From: CAYVFC01 sp964450715
Lineage (GTDB): Bacteria; Myxococcota_A; Polyangia; Polyangiales; JAFGIB01
Direction: 5' to 3'
Assembly: GCA_964450715.1 (NCBI GenBank)
Contig: CAYVFC010000050.1
Coordinates: forward strand, 1-50,057
Length of the DNA: 50,057 nucleotides
A program made the translations under genes and the position numbers. The notes under the pieces were generated by a model. That model was not told the DNA's origin and searched no databases. It saw only the letters and a list, made by a program, of their open reading frames with translations. Shown here piece by piece: positions 31,138 through 39,439 of this stretch (its first letter is position 1; the number at the start of each line of letters is the position of its first letter).

Positions 31138-31443
31138 CTACTTGCGAAAGTGCGAGGGAAAGTCGTTTGCCTCGGCCTTTTGCTTGAGCTCCGCGTTGTC
31201 CGGATTGAGCGCCAGGGCGCGCTTGATAAGGACGTCCTCGGTCTCGGTCCGGTCCGGATCGGTCTCGCAGCACTCGACCGGGCAGACCGCTTGGCAGGCC
31301 TCATCCTCGAAAAATCCCACGCACTCGCAGCACTTCTCGGGGTCGATCTGGTAGAGTTCGTCCCCCTCGGTGATCGCGTTATTGGGGCATTCCGGCTCGC
31401 AAGCGCCGCAGCTTATGCATTCATCGGTGATTATCGTCGCCAT
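31138..31443 (-). CDS. YfhL-type 2[4Fe-4S] ferredoxin
   Basis: The 101-residue protein carries two iron-sulfur motifs: C9-x2-C12-x2-C15-x3-C19, and C38-x2-C41-x8-C50-x3-C54 with C58 further on. The eight-residue spacer in the second motif and sequence ECVGFFEDEACQAVCPVECC are characteristic of YfhL-type, low-potential ferredoxins. A lysine-rich C-terminal helix follows. It could donate or accept electrons for enzymes such as the AOR encoded 19 kb away, though no direct link is shown. The ATG at 31443 has AGGAGA at a good distance. Confidence 0.92.
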   Translation of the reverse strand: MATIITDECISCGACEPECPNNAITEGDELYQIDPEKCCECVGFFEDEACQAVCPVECCETDPDRTETEDVLIKRALALNPDNAELKQKAEANDFPSHFRK

Positions 31444-31692
31444 CGTACCTTCTCCTGGAACTGCCAGGCCGTTGTCGAGCACACGCGGCTCGTTTGGACG
31501 CCCTTAAATAGTGCCGCAAATGGGGGGCGTCAATGGTTTCAATTTCGCGACCGCGTCCGCGGTCGGACGGTCCGGCAGGTCCGGATCCGGCCTCCTTTGA
31601 AGACCCTGGTTCGTATACGGCCATTGCCGCGGGGGCCCAAAATGGGAGGTTTTTGACCGATCGGGCCACCTGCCGTACGATAGGAATCGCGC

Positions 31693-32463
31693 ATGGAGCT
31701 GAAAACCCTAGGTTGTCACGGCGGCGAGTCTCCCAGGCATCGTTCCCCCGCTTTTCTCCTCGATGGCCGACTGGCGGTCGATGCCGGGGCCATTACCGGT
31801 ATGCTCGAGCTCGAAGAGCAACGCGCGATCCGGGCCGTGATCCTGAGCCATGCCCATCTGGACCACGTGAAAGACCTGGCCGTTCTGGCGGACGCCCGTG
31901 CGCAGAGCGGCGGCGGTCCGCCGCTGGAGATCATCTCCACCGGCGGCACCATTCGCAACCTCAGGCGGCACTACTTCAACGACAAGATCTGGCCGGACTA
32001 CACGGTGATTCCCGCCAGCGACACTCCCACCATCGTATTCAGGACAGTCAGGCCCGGACGGAAGGTGGATGTTTGCGGTTTCACGGTCAAACCGGTGCGG
32101 GTCAACCATACCGTGGAGGCCGTGGGGTACATCATCGACAACGGGAAGACGTCGATCGCCTACAGCGGTGACACCGGGGCGACGGACGGATTGTTCGAGG
32201 CCATCAGCGCGCAGAAGAACCTGAGCGCTTTTCTGATGGAGGTCGCTTTCCCGAACTCACAGGAAAAGCTGGCGCGCGTCGCCGGGCATCACACGCCGAA
32301 CATGTTGGAACAGTCCCTGCAGAAGATCGGCGACAAGCGCGACCTGCCGGTGCTCCTCTTCCATATCAAGCCGGTCTTCGAGCGAGAGGTGGAGCGCGAG
32401 CTGGGCCGATTGAAGGGGAACAATCTCACCGTTCTGCGACTGGAAGACCGCTTTTTACTATAG
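31693..32463 (+). CDS. Class II 3',5'-cyclic-nucleotide phosphodiesterase (MBL fold)
   Basis: The 256-residue protein is a metallo-beta-lactamase-fold hydrolase with the metal motif SHAHLDHVKD (H53, H55, D57, H58), further ligands at the VNHTVEAVGY and YSGDTG positions, and a C-terminal histidine in VLLFHIKP. The opening ELKTLGCHGGESPRHRSPAF and the general layout match class II cyclic-nucleotide phosphodiesterases, which hydrolyse cAMP or cGMP. Other MBL hydrolases cannot be excluded. TAGGAA at 31681-31686 is the ribosome site. It is followed 31 bases on by the TonB-dependent receptor gene. Confidence 0.85.
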   Translation: MELKTLGCHGGESPRHRSPAFLLDGRLAVDAGAITGMLELEEQRAIRAVILSHAHLDHVKDLAVLADARAQSGGGPPLEIISTGGTIRNLRRHYFNDKIWPDYTVIPASDTPTIVFRTVRPGRKVDVCGFTVKPVRVNHTVEAVGYIIDNGKTSIAYSGDTGATDGLFEAISAQKNLSAFLMEVAFPNSQEKLARVAGHHTPNMLEQSLQKIGDKRDLPVLLFHIKPVFEREVERELGRLKGNNLTVLRLEDRFLL

Positions 32464-32494
32464 GGAGCGGACCGCCCCTTGATTTGGAGGGCGT

Positions 32495-35188
32495 TTGTCG
32501 TATCCCGGTACCGACATGCACGGGAAAACGGCCGTTCTCTTGTTGACCGTTCTGCTTCTGGCAGCCGCGCTGCCGGCGCGAGCCCAGCCCTCGGAGACAG
32601 GCGGGCAGGAAGAGAGCTCGGGCGAAGAGGGCGGGGCTGAAACCGCGCCCGGTGCCGGGTCGGAGGCCGCGGCAAAGCCGGACGAGGACGGAAAGCCGGT
32701 GCTGAAACCGCCCCGGCTGGTCCAGTTCGCGGAGGCGCCCTATCCAGAGCCGGCGGGCGAGCAGGGGCTCGAGGCGACTGTCGAGCTAGAGGTCGTGATC
32801 GACTCCCAGGGAAAGGTGAGCGAGGCGCGGGTGGTAGAACCGGTCGGCCACGGCTTTGATGAAGCCGCTCTGGAGGCCGTACGCCGCTTCGTCTTCGAGC
32901 CGGCCACCCGCGACGGCGAGGCCGTGCCCTCGCGCATCCGCTATCCCTATGTCTTCGAGATCCGCGAGCAGCTGGTGCAACCCGAGCCCGATCGCCCTCC
33001 GGTCTCGCAGCTGGCGGGTCGCTTACTGGGGCGCGATGACGAGCAGCCGATATCCGGTGCGCAGGTGGTGCTCTCCTCATCCGAGCGCGAGATCTCGCTG
33101 AGCGAGGCGACCGACGAGAAGGGCGCTTTCCTGTTCGAGGAGCTACCCCCGGGGAGCTATACGGTTACGGTCTTTGCCGAGGGCTTCGAGAGCATCGACG
33201 CGCAGGAGCAGTTGGTGGCCGACCAGGTCACCGAGGTGGTCTACCGCCTGGAGCTCAGCGGCGACGTGGAGGCGTTCAGCGCCGTGGCCCGCGTACCGCC
33301 TCCGCCGCGCGAGGTGACCCGCCGGGTGATCGAAAAGCAGCAGTTGACCCGCGTGGCCGGCACGCGAGGCGACCCCTTGCGCACGGTCGAGATCATGCCC
33401 GGGGTATCGAGGCCGCCCTTCAGCGGCGGACAGCTCATCGTGCGGGGCAGCTCTCCGCGGGACACCCAGGCGCTGTTCGAGGGCATCCCCATCGACCTGC
33501 TCTACCACTTCGGCGGATTGACCAGCTTCGTGCATCCGCGGCTGCTGGACAGCATCGAGTTCTTCCCGGGCAACTTTTCGGCCCGCTACGGCCGCGGTAT
33601 GGGTGGCATCATCGAGGTACGCGCGGCAGATCCGGCCTATGATCGGGTGCACGGGGTGGCGGACGTGAACCTGATCGACTCCTCGCTGCTGATCGAGGTC
33701 CCGGTGGTGGAGCAGAGGGCGGGCATTACCGCGGCCATACGCCGTTCTTATGTCGACCTGATACTGGAGTCGGCCGGCAGCGCTTTCGAGGACGACACCT
33801 TCGACCTGGTAGCCGCCCCGGTCTACTGGGACTACCAGCTGGTCGGCAGCGCGCGCCTTTCCGACCGAGACGACCTCCGCTTGATGGGGTACGGCAGCGA
33901 GGACAGCTTTGCCATCCTCTTCGACCAGCCCGCCGGGTCCTCGGAGGTGACCGGACAGCTGGATCTGAGCCTGAAGTCGCACCGCTTCCACGGCACCTGG
34001 GAGCGGCGGATGAGCGACCGGCTCGACCAGGAGCTGGACTTCGCGGTAGGAACACTGGACCTGCACTTCGGATTCGGCGAGGAGATCGATTTTCGACTGG
34101 AGCAGCTCTGGCTGATAGGGCGCGCCGAGTGGCGGCTTCGGCTCTCGCCCAAGGTACGCCTGATCGGCGGCCTGGACATGCTGGGCGGCCCGGGCAAGGT
34201 GACCTACATGGGGCCGCCCCCGCTGCAGACCGAGGGCAACCAGGAGCGCGGCTCGCTCAACAACCAGCAGATGGCGGAGGCCGCGCAGGAGTACAGCCTC
34301 TACTACCCGGCCTGCTACCTGGAGAGCGACCTCACCCTGGGCAAGCTGCGGGTGGTGCTGGGCTCGCGGCTGGACTACTTCAACATGATCCAGAAATGGG
34401 CCTTCGACCCGCGGGTGGCCTCGCACTACTCCCTGACCGATCAGGTTGAGCTCAAGGCGGGCGTGGGGATGTTCTCCCAGCCGCCCGAGGGCTTCGAGCT
34501 CTCGCGGGAGCTGGGCAATCCCGATCTGGATCCCAACCGATCGCTACACCTGAGCACGGGGGTGGACTACAGCCCCCTCGAAGAGCTGACGCTCGGCGTC
34601 GAGGGTTACTTCAAGTATCTTTTCCATCGCGTGGTGGGAACCGAGCGGGGGCAGGAGCCCTATTACCTCAACGATGGTATCGGCCGGATTTACGGCGTCG
34701 AGATCTCGGCCGTGCTACAGCCGAAAGGAAGGATCTTCGGTTACCTCTCCTATACGCTTTCGCGCAGCGAGCGGCGCGACCGGGACAACCCCTGGCGCCT
34801 GTTCGACTACGACCAGCCCCACATCCTGACCGCCAGCGCTACCTATCGCCTGGGTCGCGGCTGGGAGCTGGGCGGTACCTTCCGGCTGGTGAGCGGCAAT
34901 CCGATCACGCCCATCGAGGGTGGGGTGCTCAACCTGGACACCTGGGATTACTGGCCGGTCAACGGGCCTCCCAACAGCGCCCGCTCCGCCATGTTCCACC
35001 GTCTCGACGTCCGCATCGAGAAGCTGTGGACTTTCACCGACTGGAAGCTGGCGCTGTACCTGGACGTACAGAACGCCTACAACGCATCGAACCAGGAGGG
35101 GCTGGTCTACGATTACCGCTACCGACAGAGCGCCGAGCTGAACGGGCTGCCCATCCTGCCGGTACTGGGACTGAGGGGTGAGCTATGA
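32495..35188 (+). CDS. TonB-dependent receptor with N-terminal TonB-like and carboxypeptidase-regulatory domains
   Basis: The 897-residue outer-membrane protein has a signal peptide, a Glu/Gly-rich linker and a TonB C-terminal-like domain (about 80-150, ATVELEVVIDSQGKVSEARV, FDEAALEAVRRFVFEPA). A CarboxypepD_reg-like domain (about 165-250), the plug (about 285-385, GGQLIVRGSSPRD, FSARYGRGMGGIIEVRA) and a 22-strand-type barrel follow. Having a TonB-like domain on the receptor itself is a known myxobacterial arrangement. The substrate is unknown. GGAGG (32486-32490) favours the TTG at 32495; ATG 32516 is an alternative. It overlaps the next lipoprotein gene by four bases (ATGA). Confidence 0.92.
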   Translation: MSYPGTDMHGKTAVLLLTVLLLAAALPARAQPSETGGQEESSGEEGGAETAPGAGSEAAAKPDEDGKPVLKPPRLVQFAEAPYPEPAGEQGLEATVELEVVIDSQGKVSEARVVEPVGHGFDEAALEAVRRFVFEPATRDGEAVPSRIRYPYVFEIREQLVQPEPDRPPVSQLAGRLLGRDDEQPISGAQVVLSSSEREISLSEATDEKGAFLFEELPPGSYTVTVFAEGFESIDAQEQLVADQVTEVVYRLELSGDVEAFSAVARVPPPPREVTRRVIEKQQLTRVAGTRGDPLRTVEIMPGVSRPPFSGGQLIVRGSSPRDTQALFEGIPIDLLYHFGGLTSFVHPRLLDSIEFFPGNFSARYGRGMGGIIEVRAADPAYDRVHGVADVNLIDSSLLIEVPVVEQRAGITAAIRRSYVDLILESAGSAFEDDTFDLVAAPVYWDYQLVGSARLSDRDDLRLMGYGSEDSFAILFDQPAGSSEVTGQLDLSLKSHRFHGTWERRMSDRLDQELDFAVGTLDLHFGFGEEIDFRLEQLWLIGRAEWRLRLSPKVRLIGGLDMLGGPGKVTYMGPPPLQTEGNQERGSLNNQQMAEAAQEYSLYYPACYLESDLTLGKLRVVLGSRLDYFNMIQKWAFDPRVASHYSLTDQVELKAGVGMFSQPPEGFELSRELGNPDLDPNRSLHLSTGVDYSPLEELTLGVEGYFKYLFHRVVGTERGQEPYYLNDGIGRIYGVEISAVLQPKGRIFGYLSYTLSRSERRDRDNPWRLFDYDQPHILTASATYRLGRGWELGGTFRLVSGNPITPIEGGVLNLDTWDYWPVNGPPNSARSAMFHRLDVRIEKLWTFTDWKLALYLDVQNAYNASNQEGLVYDYRYRQSAELNGLPILPVLGLRGEL

Positions 35189-36303
35189 AGCGCGCGACCA
35201 TCTGCTTGCTGCTTCCGTTCTTCGCCTCGGCAGTACTGACGGGCTGCATCGAGGAGTTACCGGCGATCTCCAAGGTCGAGGACACCCGCATCCTGGGCGT
35301 GCGGATCGATGTGCCGGACGACCCGGGCAGGGCCTGGGTCGTACCGGGAGAGACCGCGGAGGTCTCCTTGCTGGTGGTCAATCCCGATCTGTCCCATACC
35401 TCCGACGAGACGAAGATGATGTTGCTCGGGTGCACGCCGCTTCCGGTGGGTATCGGGCCTCCGCTCTGCCTGGAGCTGTTGCAGCTGACCGAGAGTTTCG
35501 GCGCCGCCGGTGGCGAGGTTACGGGCCCGGGGGCGATTGAGCCGCTGGATCGGATCTCCTGTTCGCAGATAGAGCAGGCCGGGGCCGAGCTTTCCGGCTT
35601 GCTGTCGTTGCTGGGCATGGAGCTCGGGTGCGTCGTGGGCGAGCCGCGTTTTGAGCTTACCGTACCAGCGGAGGCGACCGCCGCGGAGCGGCTGGTGCGA
35701 GGAGTGCTCTGCGACAGGGGAGAGCCCTTCCTCGACCCGTCATCGCAGGCGCTGTTCGGATGCGACCTGCAGCAGGGCGGGGAGGAGATTCCGTTTGCGA
35801 TGACCGTGCCCATCCAGACCGGCGAACAGTCCAATCGCCATCCGTCGCTCGCGGGCGCTTCGATCGCCGTAGACGGCGTCGAGTGGCCGGTTGCGACCGG
35901 AGAGCAGCTGCTCGGCTACCAGATCGCCGGCGTGCAGGGCGAGCAATCCTTCGACTGCCGGGCCGCAGCGGACGACGGTCTGATCCTTCTCGTAGCGAAG
36001 GGAACCCGGACGCTGCGAGTCGAGGTGTCGTTCGCCGATTTCGAAGCGTTCGAGGAGGACGGCGAGCAACTCCGCGAGGAGCTTCGCTTCGCGGTCTACT
36101 CGACCGAGGGCAAGCTCGAACGCGACCGTTCGGTGGTGCGGGCCCAGGACGATCCGCTGGCCTTCGACCTGCAGTGGGAGACCCCGGGCGAGGTGGGCGA
36201 AGCGGGGATGCTGGCGCGTTTCTTCTTCGCAGTGCGCGACCAGCGCGGCGGTTTCGACTCCACGGAGCGCACGCTTTGTGTTACACAATCACCAGAGGAG
36301 TAA
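35185..36303 (+). CDS. Lipoprotein coupled to the TonB-dependent receptor
   Basis: The 372-residue protein has a lipoprotein signal ending VLTGC (Cys 21). The rest contains beta-rich segments and about seven more cysteines, for example GVLCDRG, GCDLQQ and FDCRAA, likely forming disulfides. The family is not recognised. Its ATG overlaps the receptor's stop codon (ATGA), so the two are translated together and probably form a receptor-lipoprotein pair analogous in layout to SusC/SusD, without sequence evidence for SusD. The next gene, a Ser/Thr kinase, starts 3 bases after its stop. Confidence 0.82.
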   Translation: MKRATICLLLPFFASAVLTGCIEELPAISKVEDTRILGVRIDVPDDPGRAWVVPGETAEVSLLVVNPDLSHTSDETKMMLLGCTPLPVGIGPPLCLELLQLTESFGAAGGEVTGPGAIEPLDRISCSQIEQAGAELSGLLSLLGMELGCVVGEPRFELTVPAEATAAERLVRGVLCDRGEPFLDPSSQALFGCDLQQGGEEIPFAMTVPIQTGEQSNRHPSLAGASIAVDGVEWPVATGEQLLGYQIAGVQGEQSFDCRAAADDGLILLVAKGTRTLRVEVSFADFEAFEEDGEQLREELRFAVYSTEGKLERDRSVVRAQDDPLAFDLQWETPGEVGEAGMLARFFFAVRDQRGGFDSTERTLCVTQSPEE

Positions 36304-36306
36304 CGG

Positions 36307-37650
36307 ATGCTGGATCGCATCGGCGACTGCCGCATCATCGGTGAGATCGGCAGCGGCGGAATGGCCGTGATATACAAGGCGGTGCAGGAACCGCTGGAAC
36401 GTATCGTCGCGGTCAAGGCGCTCAAGCCGTCCATCGCCATGGATAGCCATTTCGCGCTGCGCTTCGAGCGCGAGGCGCGCTTCATGGCCTCGCTTCAGCA
36501 CGAGAACATCATCCACGTCTATGACTTCGTCAAGGCGAGCGACACCATGTACATCATCATGGAGTACGTTCGCGGGATCGATCTCTACGACCTGCTCGAG
36601 AAGGTCGGTTACGTGCCGCCGGAGATAGCCGCCATCATCGGGTTACAGGTGGCGCGCGCGCTGGACTACGCCCATTTTCGAGGGCTGGTTCATCGCGATA
36701 TCAAGCCCGCCAACATCATCGTCTCTTACCAGGGCGAGGTGAAGCTGATGGATTTCGGCATCGCGCGCGACGAAGCCGTCGGCGGCGATCTCACCGAGAC
36801 CGGTACCGGGGTGGGCACCCCGAGCTACATGAGCCCGGAGCAGATCCTGGGCGACAAGCTGGATTTTCGCAGCGATATGTTCTCGCTGGGCATCGTGCTC
36901 TACCAGTGCATGACTGGGTGCAAGCCCTTCGTGGAGGACGAAACGCGCAGCGTGATGCAGAAGATACGCCTGGAGCGGTATACGCCTCCCAGCAAGCTGG
37001 TGCCGCAGATCCCCGGCCGCCTGGAACGCATCCTGGAACGCTGCATGGAGAAAGCCCCCATCAATCGCTATCCGGCAACCCAGGCGCTGATCGACGACCT
37101 GATGGAGTACCTGGCGTCGCGCGTTCCCATAAACCACAACGCGCGCCTAGTGATGTACCTGAGCGATGCGGGGTTGATAGAGCAAAAGGAAGCGGAGCTG
37201 ATCCTGGCCGCGTCGGTGCCGCGCAGCGCTCACCGTTCACAGGGAGACCGGTCGTTGTTGCGCGCCGCGCTCATCATCTACGGGCTGCTCTTCCTGGCCG
37301 TGTTTGCCAGCGGCGGGGTCATCCAGGCCTCGAATGGCCGGTTTTCCGGCAAGCCGGACGACTTCAACGCCGCGTCGGGGAATCCGGTCGTGCCGGCGGA
37401 CGCCGGGTTCCTCAAGGTTGTGGTCGACCCCTGGGCCGACGTATATATCGACGGCCAGTTCGTGGTCACCACCCCGACGGCGAATCCCATTCCGCTTTCG
37501 CCCGGCAAGCACTACGTCAATCTGAAGAACCCCTACTACCTCGAGCAGAAGACCGAGGTGACCATCCGTCCGAAGAAGACCTCGACCGTCGACGTCCGCA
37601 TGCAGCCGGACCCGCAGGTGCATGGCCGCGCGGCCGAGGCGTCCGAGTGA
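36307..37650 (+). CDS. Transmembrane Ser/Thr protein kinase with extracytoplasmic PEGA domain
   Basis: The 447-residue protein has a complete Hanks-type kinase domain (about 8-275): GSGGMAVIYKA (glycine loop), AVKALK (K37), HRDIKPANI (H129, R130, D131, N136), DFGIA (D149) and PSYMSPEQ. A membrane helix follows at about 317-338 and a PEGA-type domain at about 365-440 (LKVVVDPWADVYIDGQFV), outside the inner membrane. The kinase presumably senses an envelope signal and phosphorylates cytoplasmic targets. AGAGGAG (36294-36300) is the ribosome site and it follows the lipoprotein gene by 3 bases, linking it to the receptor unit. Confidence 0.95.
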   Translation: MLDRIGDCRIIGEIGSGGMAVIYKAVQEPLERIVAVKALKPSIAMDSHFALRFEREARFMASLQHENIIHVYDFVKASDTMYIIMEYVRGIDLYDLLEKVGYVPPEIAAIIGLQVARALDYAHFRGLVHRDIKPANIIVSYQGEVKLMDFGIARDEAVGGDLTETGTGVGTPSYMSPEQILGDKLDFRSDMFSLGIVLYQCMTGCKPFVEDETRSVMQKIRLERYTPPSKLVPQIPGRLERILERCMEKAPINRYPATQALIDDLMEYLASRVPINHNARLVMYLSDAGLIEQKEAELILAASVPRSAHRSQGDRSLLRAALIIYGLLFLAVFASGGVIQASNGRFSGKPDDFNAASGNPVVPADAGFLKVVVDPWADVYIDGQFVVTTPTANPIPLSPGKHYVNLKNPYYLEQKTEVTIRPKKTSTVDVRMQPDPQVHGRAAEASE

Positions 37651-37683
37651 ACCTCGAAAACCGAAGGGATGCCTGAAGCCAAA

Positions 37684-37803
37684 GGGACGCGGTTAGCTTT
37701 TTCACTTTTCGTTCAGGGTTGTTATCCTGCGCGAGTCATGGAGTTACCGTTCTGCGGTTATTCGCCTTGGAAACGCGAAAAGTGAAAAAGCTAACCGCGT
37801 CCC
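37684..37803. repeat. Palindromic element with perfect 28-bp arms (REP/RAYT-like), copy 2
   Basis: Arm 37684-37711 (starting GGGACGCGGTTAGCTTTTTC) is an exact reverse complement of 37776-37803, with 64 bases between. Counting the extra outer C at 37804, 18 of 28 arm positions match the element at 18067-18191. The right arm contains GTG AAA AAG CTA ACC GCG TCC in the frame of the LysM gene, so it encodes the start and signal-peptide N-region of that protein. The left arm read on the minus strand carries the same potential KKLTAS sequence. Confidence 0.88.
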
Positions 37804-38753
37804 CAGTTCTATTGTTCGTTCTTTTCGTGGCCGTCTCGGCGCACGCCGATCCGGTCCTTTTGCACGTGGTCAGGCCCGGCGATACGCTGGCGTCCATCGC
37901 GGAGCGGTACTACGGCGACCCCAGGCGGGAGAGCGTGCTGGTGGAGGAAAACGGTCTGGCCAGCGAGGGCGGTTCGGCCATCGTGGCCGGGCTGCGGCTG
38001 GTCATCCCCTCGGTCGCCTACCACACGGTCCAGGAAGGCGAGACCTGGGCCGAGCTGGCCAAGCGCTTCTATGGCGATGCCCGACGGGCGTTCGTGCTGC
38101 TGGAGGCGAACAACGGCGCACCGGGAGCCCAGCCAGACCCGGGGGCCGAGCTTCTCATTCCCTATCCCCTGAGGCACATGGCCAAGCAGAACGAGACTCT
38201 GCGCGAGGTGGCGGCCGAGTTCTACGGCAGGAAGAAAGTAACGGAAGGAACGCGGAGAATATCTCGTTTCAATCGCGGTCGTATCCGTCGTGTGCGACTG
38301 CAGCGGGGCCAGATCCTTCTGGTGCCGCTGGAGGACCTGGTGCTGTCGGAGCAGGGGCGGGAGCTGGCCAAGCAGCAATCGGCCGGTCGGCAGGTCGGCG
38401 GCGAGGTTCGGGACCGCCAGGCGCACATCGATTCGGAGCTGCCCCGCCTCCGCAGCCTCGTATCTCGGGGACGGTACGCGGAGGCGGTAGCGCTCGGCAG
38501 CGGTCTGTTGGGAGGGGGTCATCTCACCGGCAACCAGATCGTAACCATCCAGAAGGAACTGGCCGTCGCCTTTGTCGCACTAGGTGAGCAGGAGCTGGCG
38601 GCCAGGGCGTTTGCCGAGGCCCTGCAGCGCCAGCCGGACTTGGAGCTGGATAGCATCAGCACCTCGCCCAAGGTTCTGCGCGCGTTGAAAGAGGCCGCCG
38701 CGTTGCTGTTACCGCCTCCGAAGAAGAACGGGGGCGTACCGCCGGACGGCTAG
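37782..38753 (+). CDS. Secreted LysM-repeat protein
   Basis: From a GTG at 37782 the product has 323 residues with a signal peptide (KKLTASPVLLFVLFVAVSAHA), then two clear LysM repeats (HVVRPGDTLASIAERYYGD, about 27-75, and HTVQEGETWAELAKRFYGDA, about 85-130) and a third, weaker one (MAKQNETLREVAAEFYG). A helical C-terminal part (about 210-310) resembles TPRs. LysM domains bind peptidoglycan, so it likely sits in the periplasm. Its first seven codons lie in the palindrome's right arm. TTG starts at 37767 or 37719 are possible but would lengthen the signal peptide. It precedes cysC by 12 bases. Confidence 0.85.
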   Translation: MKKLTASPVLLFVLFVAVSAHADPVLLHVVRPGDTLASIAERYYGDPRRESVLVEENGLASEGGSAIVAGLRLVIPSVAYHTVQEGETWAELAKRFYGDARRAFVLLEANNGAPGAQPDPGAELLIPYPLRHMAKQNETLREVAAEFYGRKKVTEGTRRISRFNRGRIRRVRLQRGQILLVPLEDLVLSEQGRELAKQQSAGRQVGGEVRDRQAHIDSELPRLRSLVSRGRYAEAVALGSGLLGGGHLTGNQIVTIQKELAVAFVALGEQELAARAFAEALQRQPDLELDSISTSPKVLRALKEAAALLLPPPKKNGGVPPDG

Positions 38754-38765
38754 AAAGGGAAGGGT

Positions 38766-39377
38766 ATGGCAAACCGAAAGGCGACCAACGTCGTCTATCA
38801 ACGCACCACGGTGAGTCGCGCGGATAGAGCCGGGCTGCTTAGGCATCGGTCGTTCACCCTCTGGTTCACCGGTCTGCCCGCCTCGGGCAAGTCGACGCTG
38901 GCGGCAGCGACCGAAAGGCGGTTGCACCAGAGGGGGTGCCTCACCTTTACCCTCGACGGGGACAACGTGCGGCACGGGCTGAACGGCGACCTCGGGTTTT
39001 CGCCCGCGGACAGGCAGGAGAACGTCAGGCGTCTGGCCGAGCTGGCCAGTCTTTTCCGGGATGCCGGGCTCATCACCATGACGGCCTTCATCTCCCCTTA
39101 CAAGCGCGAGAGGAGCTTCGCTCGCTCTCTGGCGGGTGCTGACGATTTCCTCGAGGTCTTCGTGGACTGTCCGCTCGAGGTATGCGAACGGCGCGATCCC
39201 AAGGGGATGTACCGCAAGGCCCGCGAGGGGCTCATCAAGGATTTTACCGGGGTATCGGCTCCCTATGAGAGGCCGGAAAGCCCCGAGATCCGCGTACAGA
39301 CCGACGAGATGTCGGTCGAGCAGTGCGTGACCGAGATCGTCGAGAATCTGATCACGAGGGGATTGCTGCCAGCTTGA
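38766..39377 (+). CDS. cysC: Adenylylsulfate kinase (APS kinase)
   Basis: The 203-residue protein has the P-loop FTGLPASGKST (about 34-44), the APS kinase motifs LDGDNVRHGLN and NVRRLAELASLFRDAGLI, ISPYKRER and DPKGMYRKAREG, all intact. It phosphorylates adenylylsulfate at the 3' position to PAPS. GGGAAGGG sits before the ATG. ATP sulfurylase (cysDN/sat) and PAPS reductase are not in the window, so PAPS may feed sulfotransferases or reduction elsewhere. The HAL2/CysQ-like nucleotidase at 4732 could recycle the by-product PAP. It lies 12 bases after the LysM gene. Confidence 0.95.
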   Translation: MANRKATNVVYQRTTVSRADRAGLLRHRSFTLWFTGLPASGKSTLAAATERRLHQRGCLTFTLDGDNVRHGLNGDLGFSPADRQENVRRLAELASLFRDAGLITMTAFISPYKRERSFARSLAGADDFLEVFVDCPLEVCERRDPKGMYRKAREGLIKDFTGVSAPYERPESPEIRVQTDEMSVEQCVTEIVENLITRGLLPA

Positions 39378-39406
39378 ACCGCCTCTAGACCGAATCTGAC
39401 ACCTTC

Positions 39407-39424
39407 TATTTTGCGGTGCCTCCT
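39407..39424. repeat. Solo end of the 181-bp palindromic element
   Basis: TATTTTGCGGTGCCTCCT (18 bases) is identical to the end sequence of the element at 2019-2199 (2182-2199), and the following AACG resembles TACG there. The rest of that element is not present. The fragment lies between the convergent cysC and TPR genes, and its presence shows that the sequence is repeated in this genome. Confidence 0.75.
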
Positions 39425-39439
39425 AACGACCCGGCGGCG

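Noticed and set aside
33143..34426. 427-codon minus-strand frame in the TonB-dependent receptor gene
   Set aside because: It is the antisense of conserved receptor sequence.
37517..37705. Minus-strand frame starting MKKLTAS in the left palindrome arm
   Set aside because: It is antisense to the kinase gene and only mirrors the right arm; no signal-peptide core follows.
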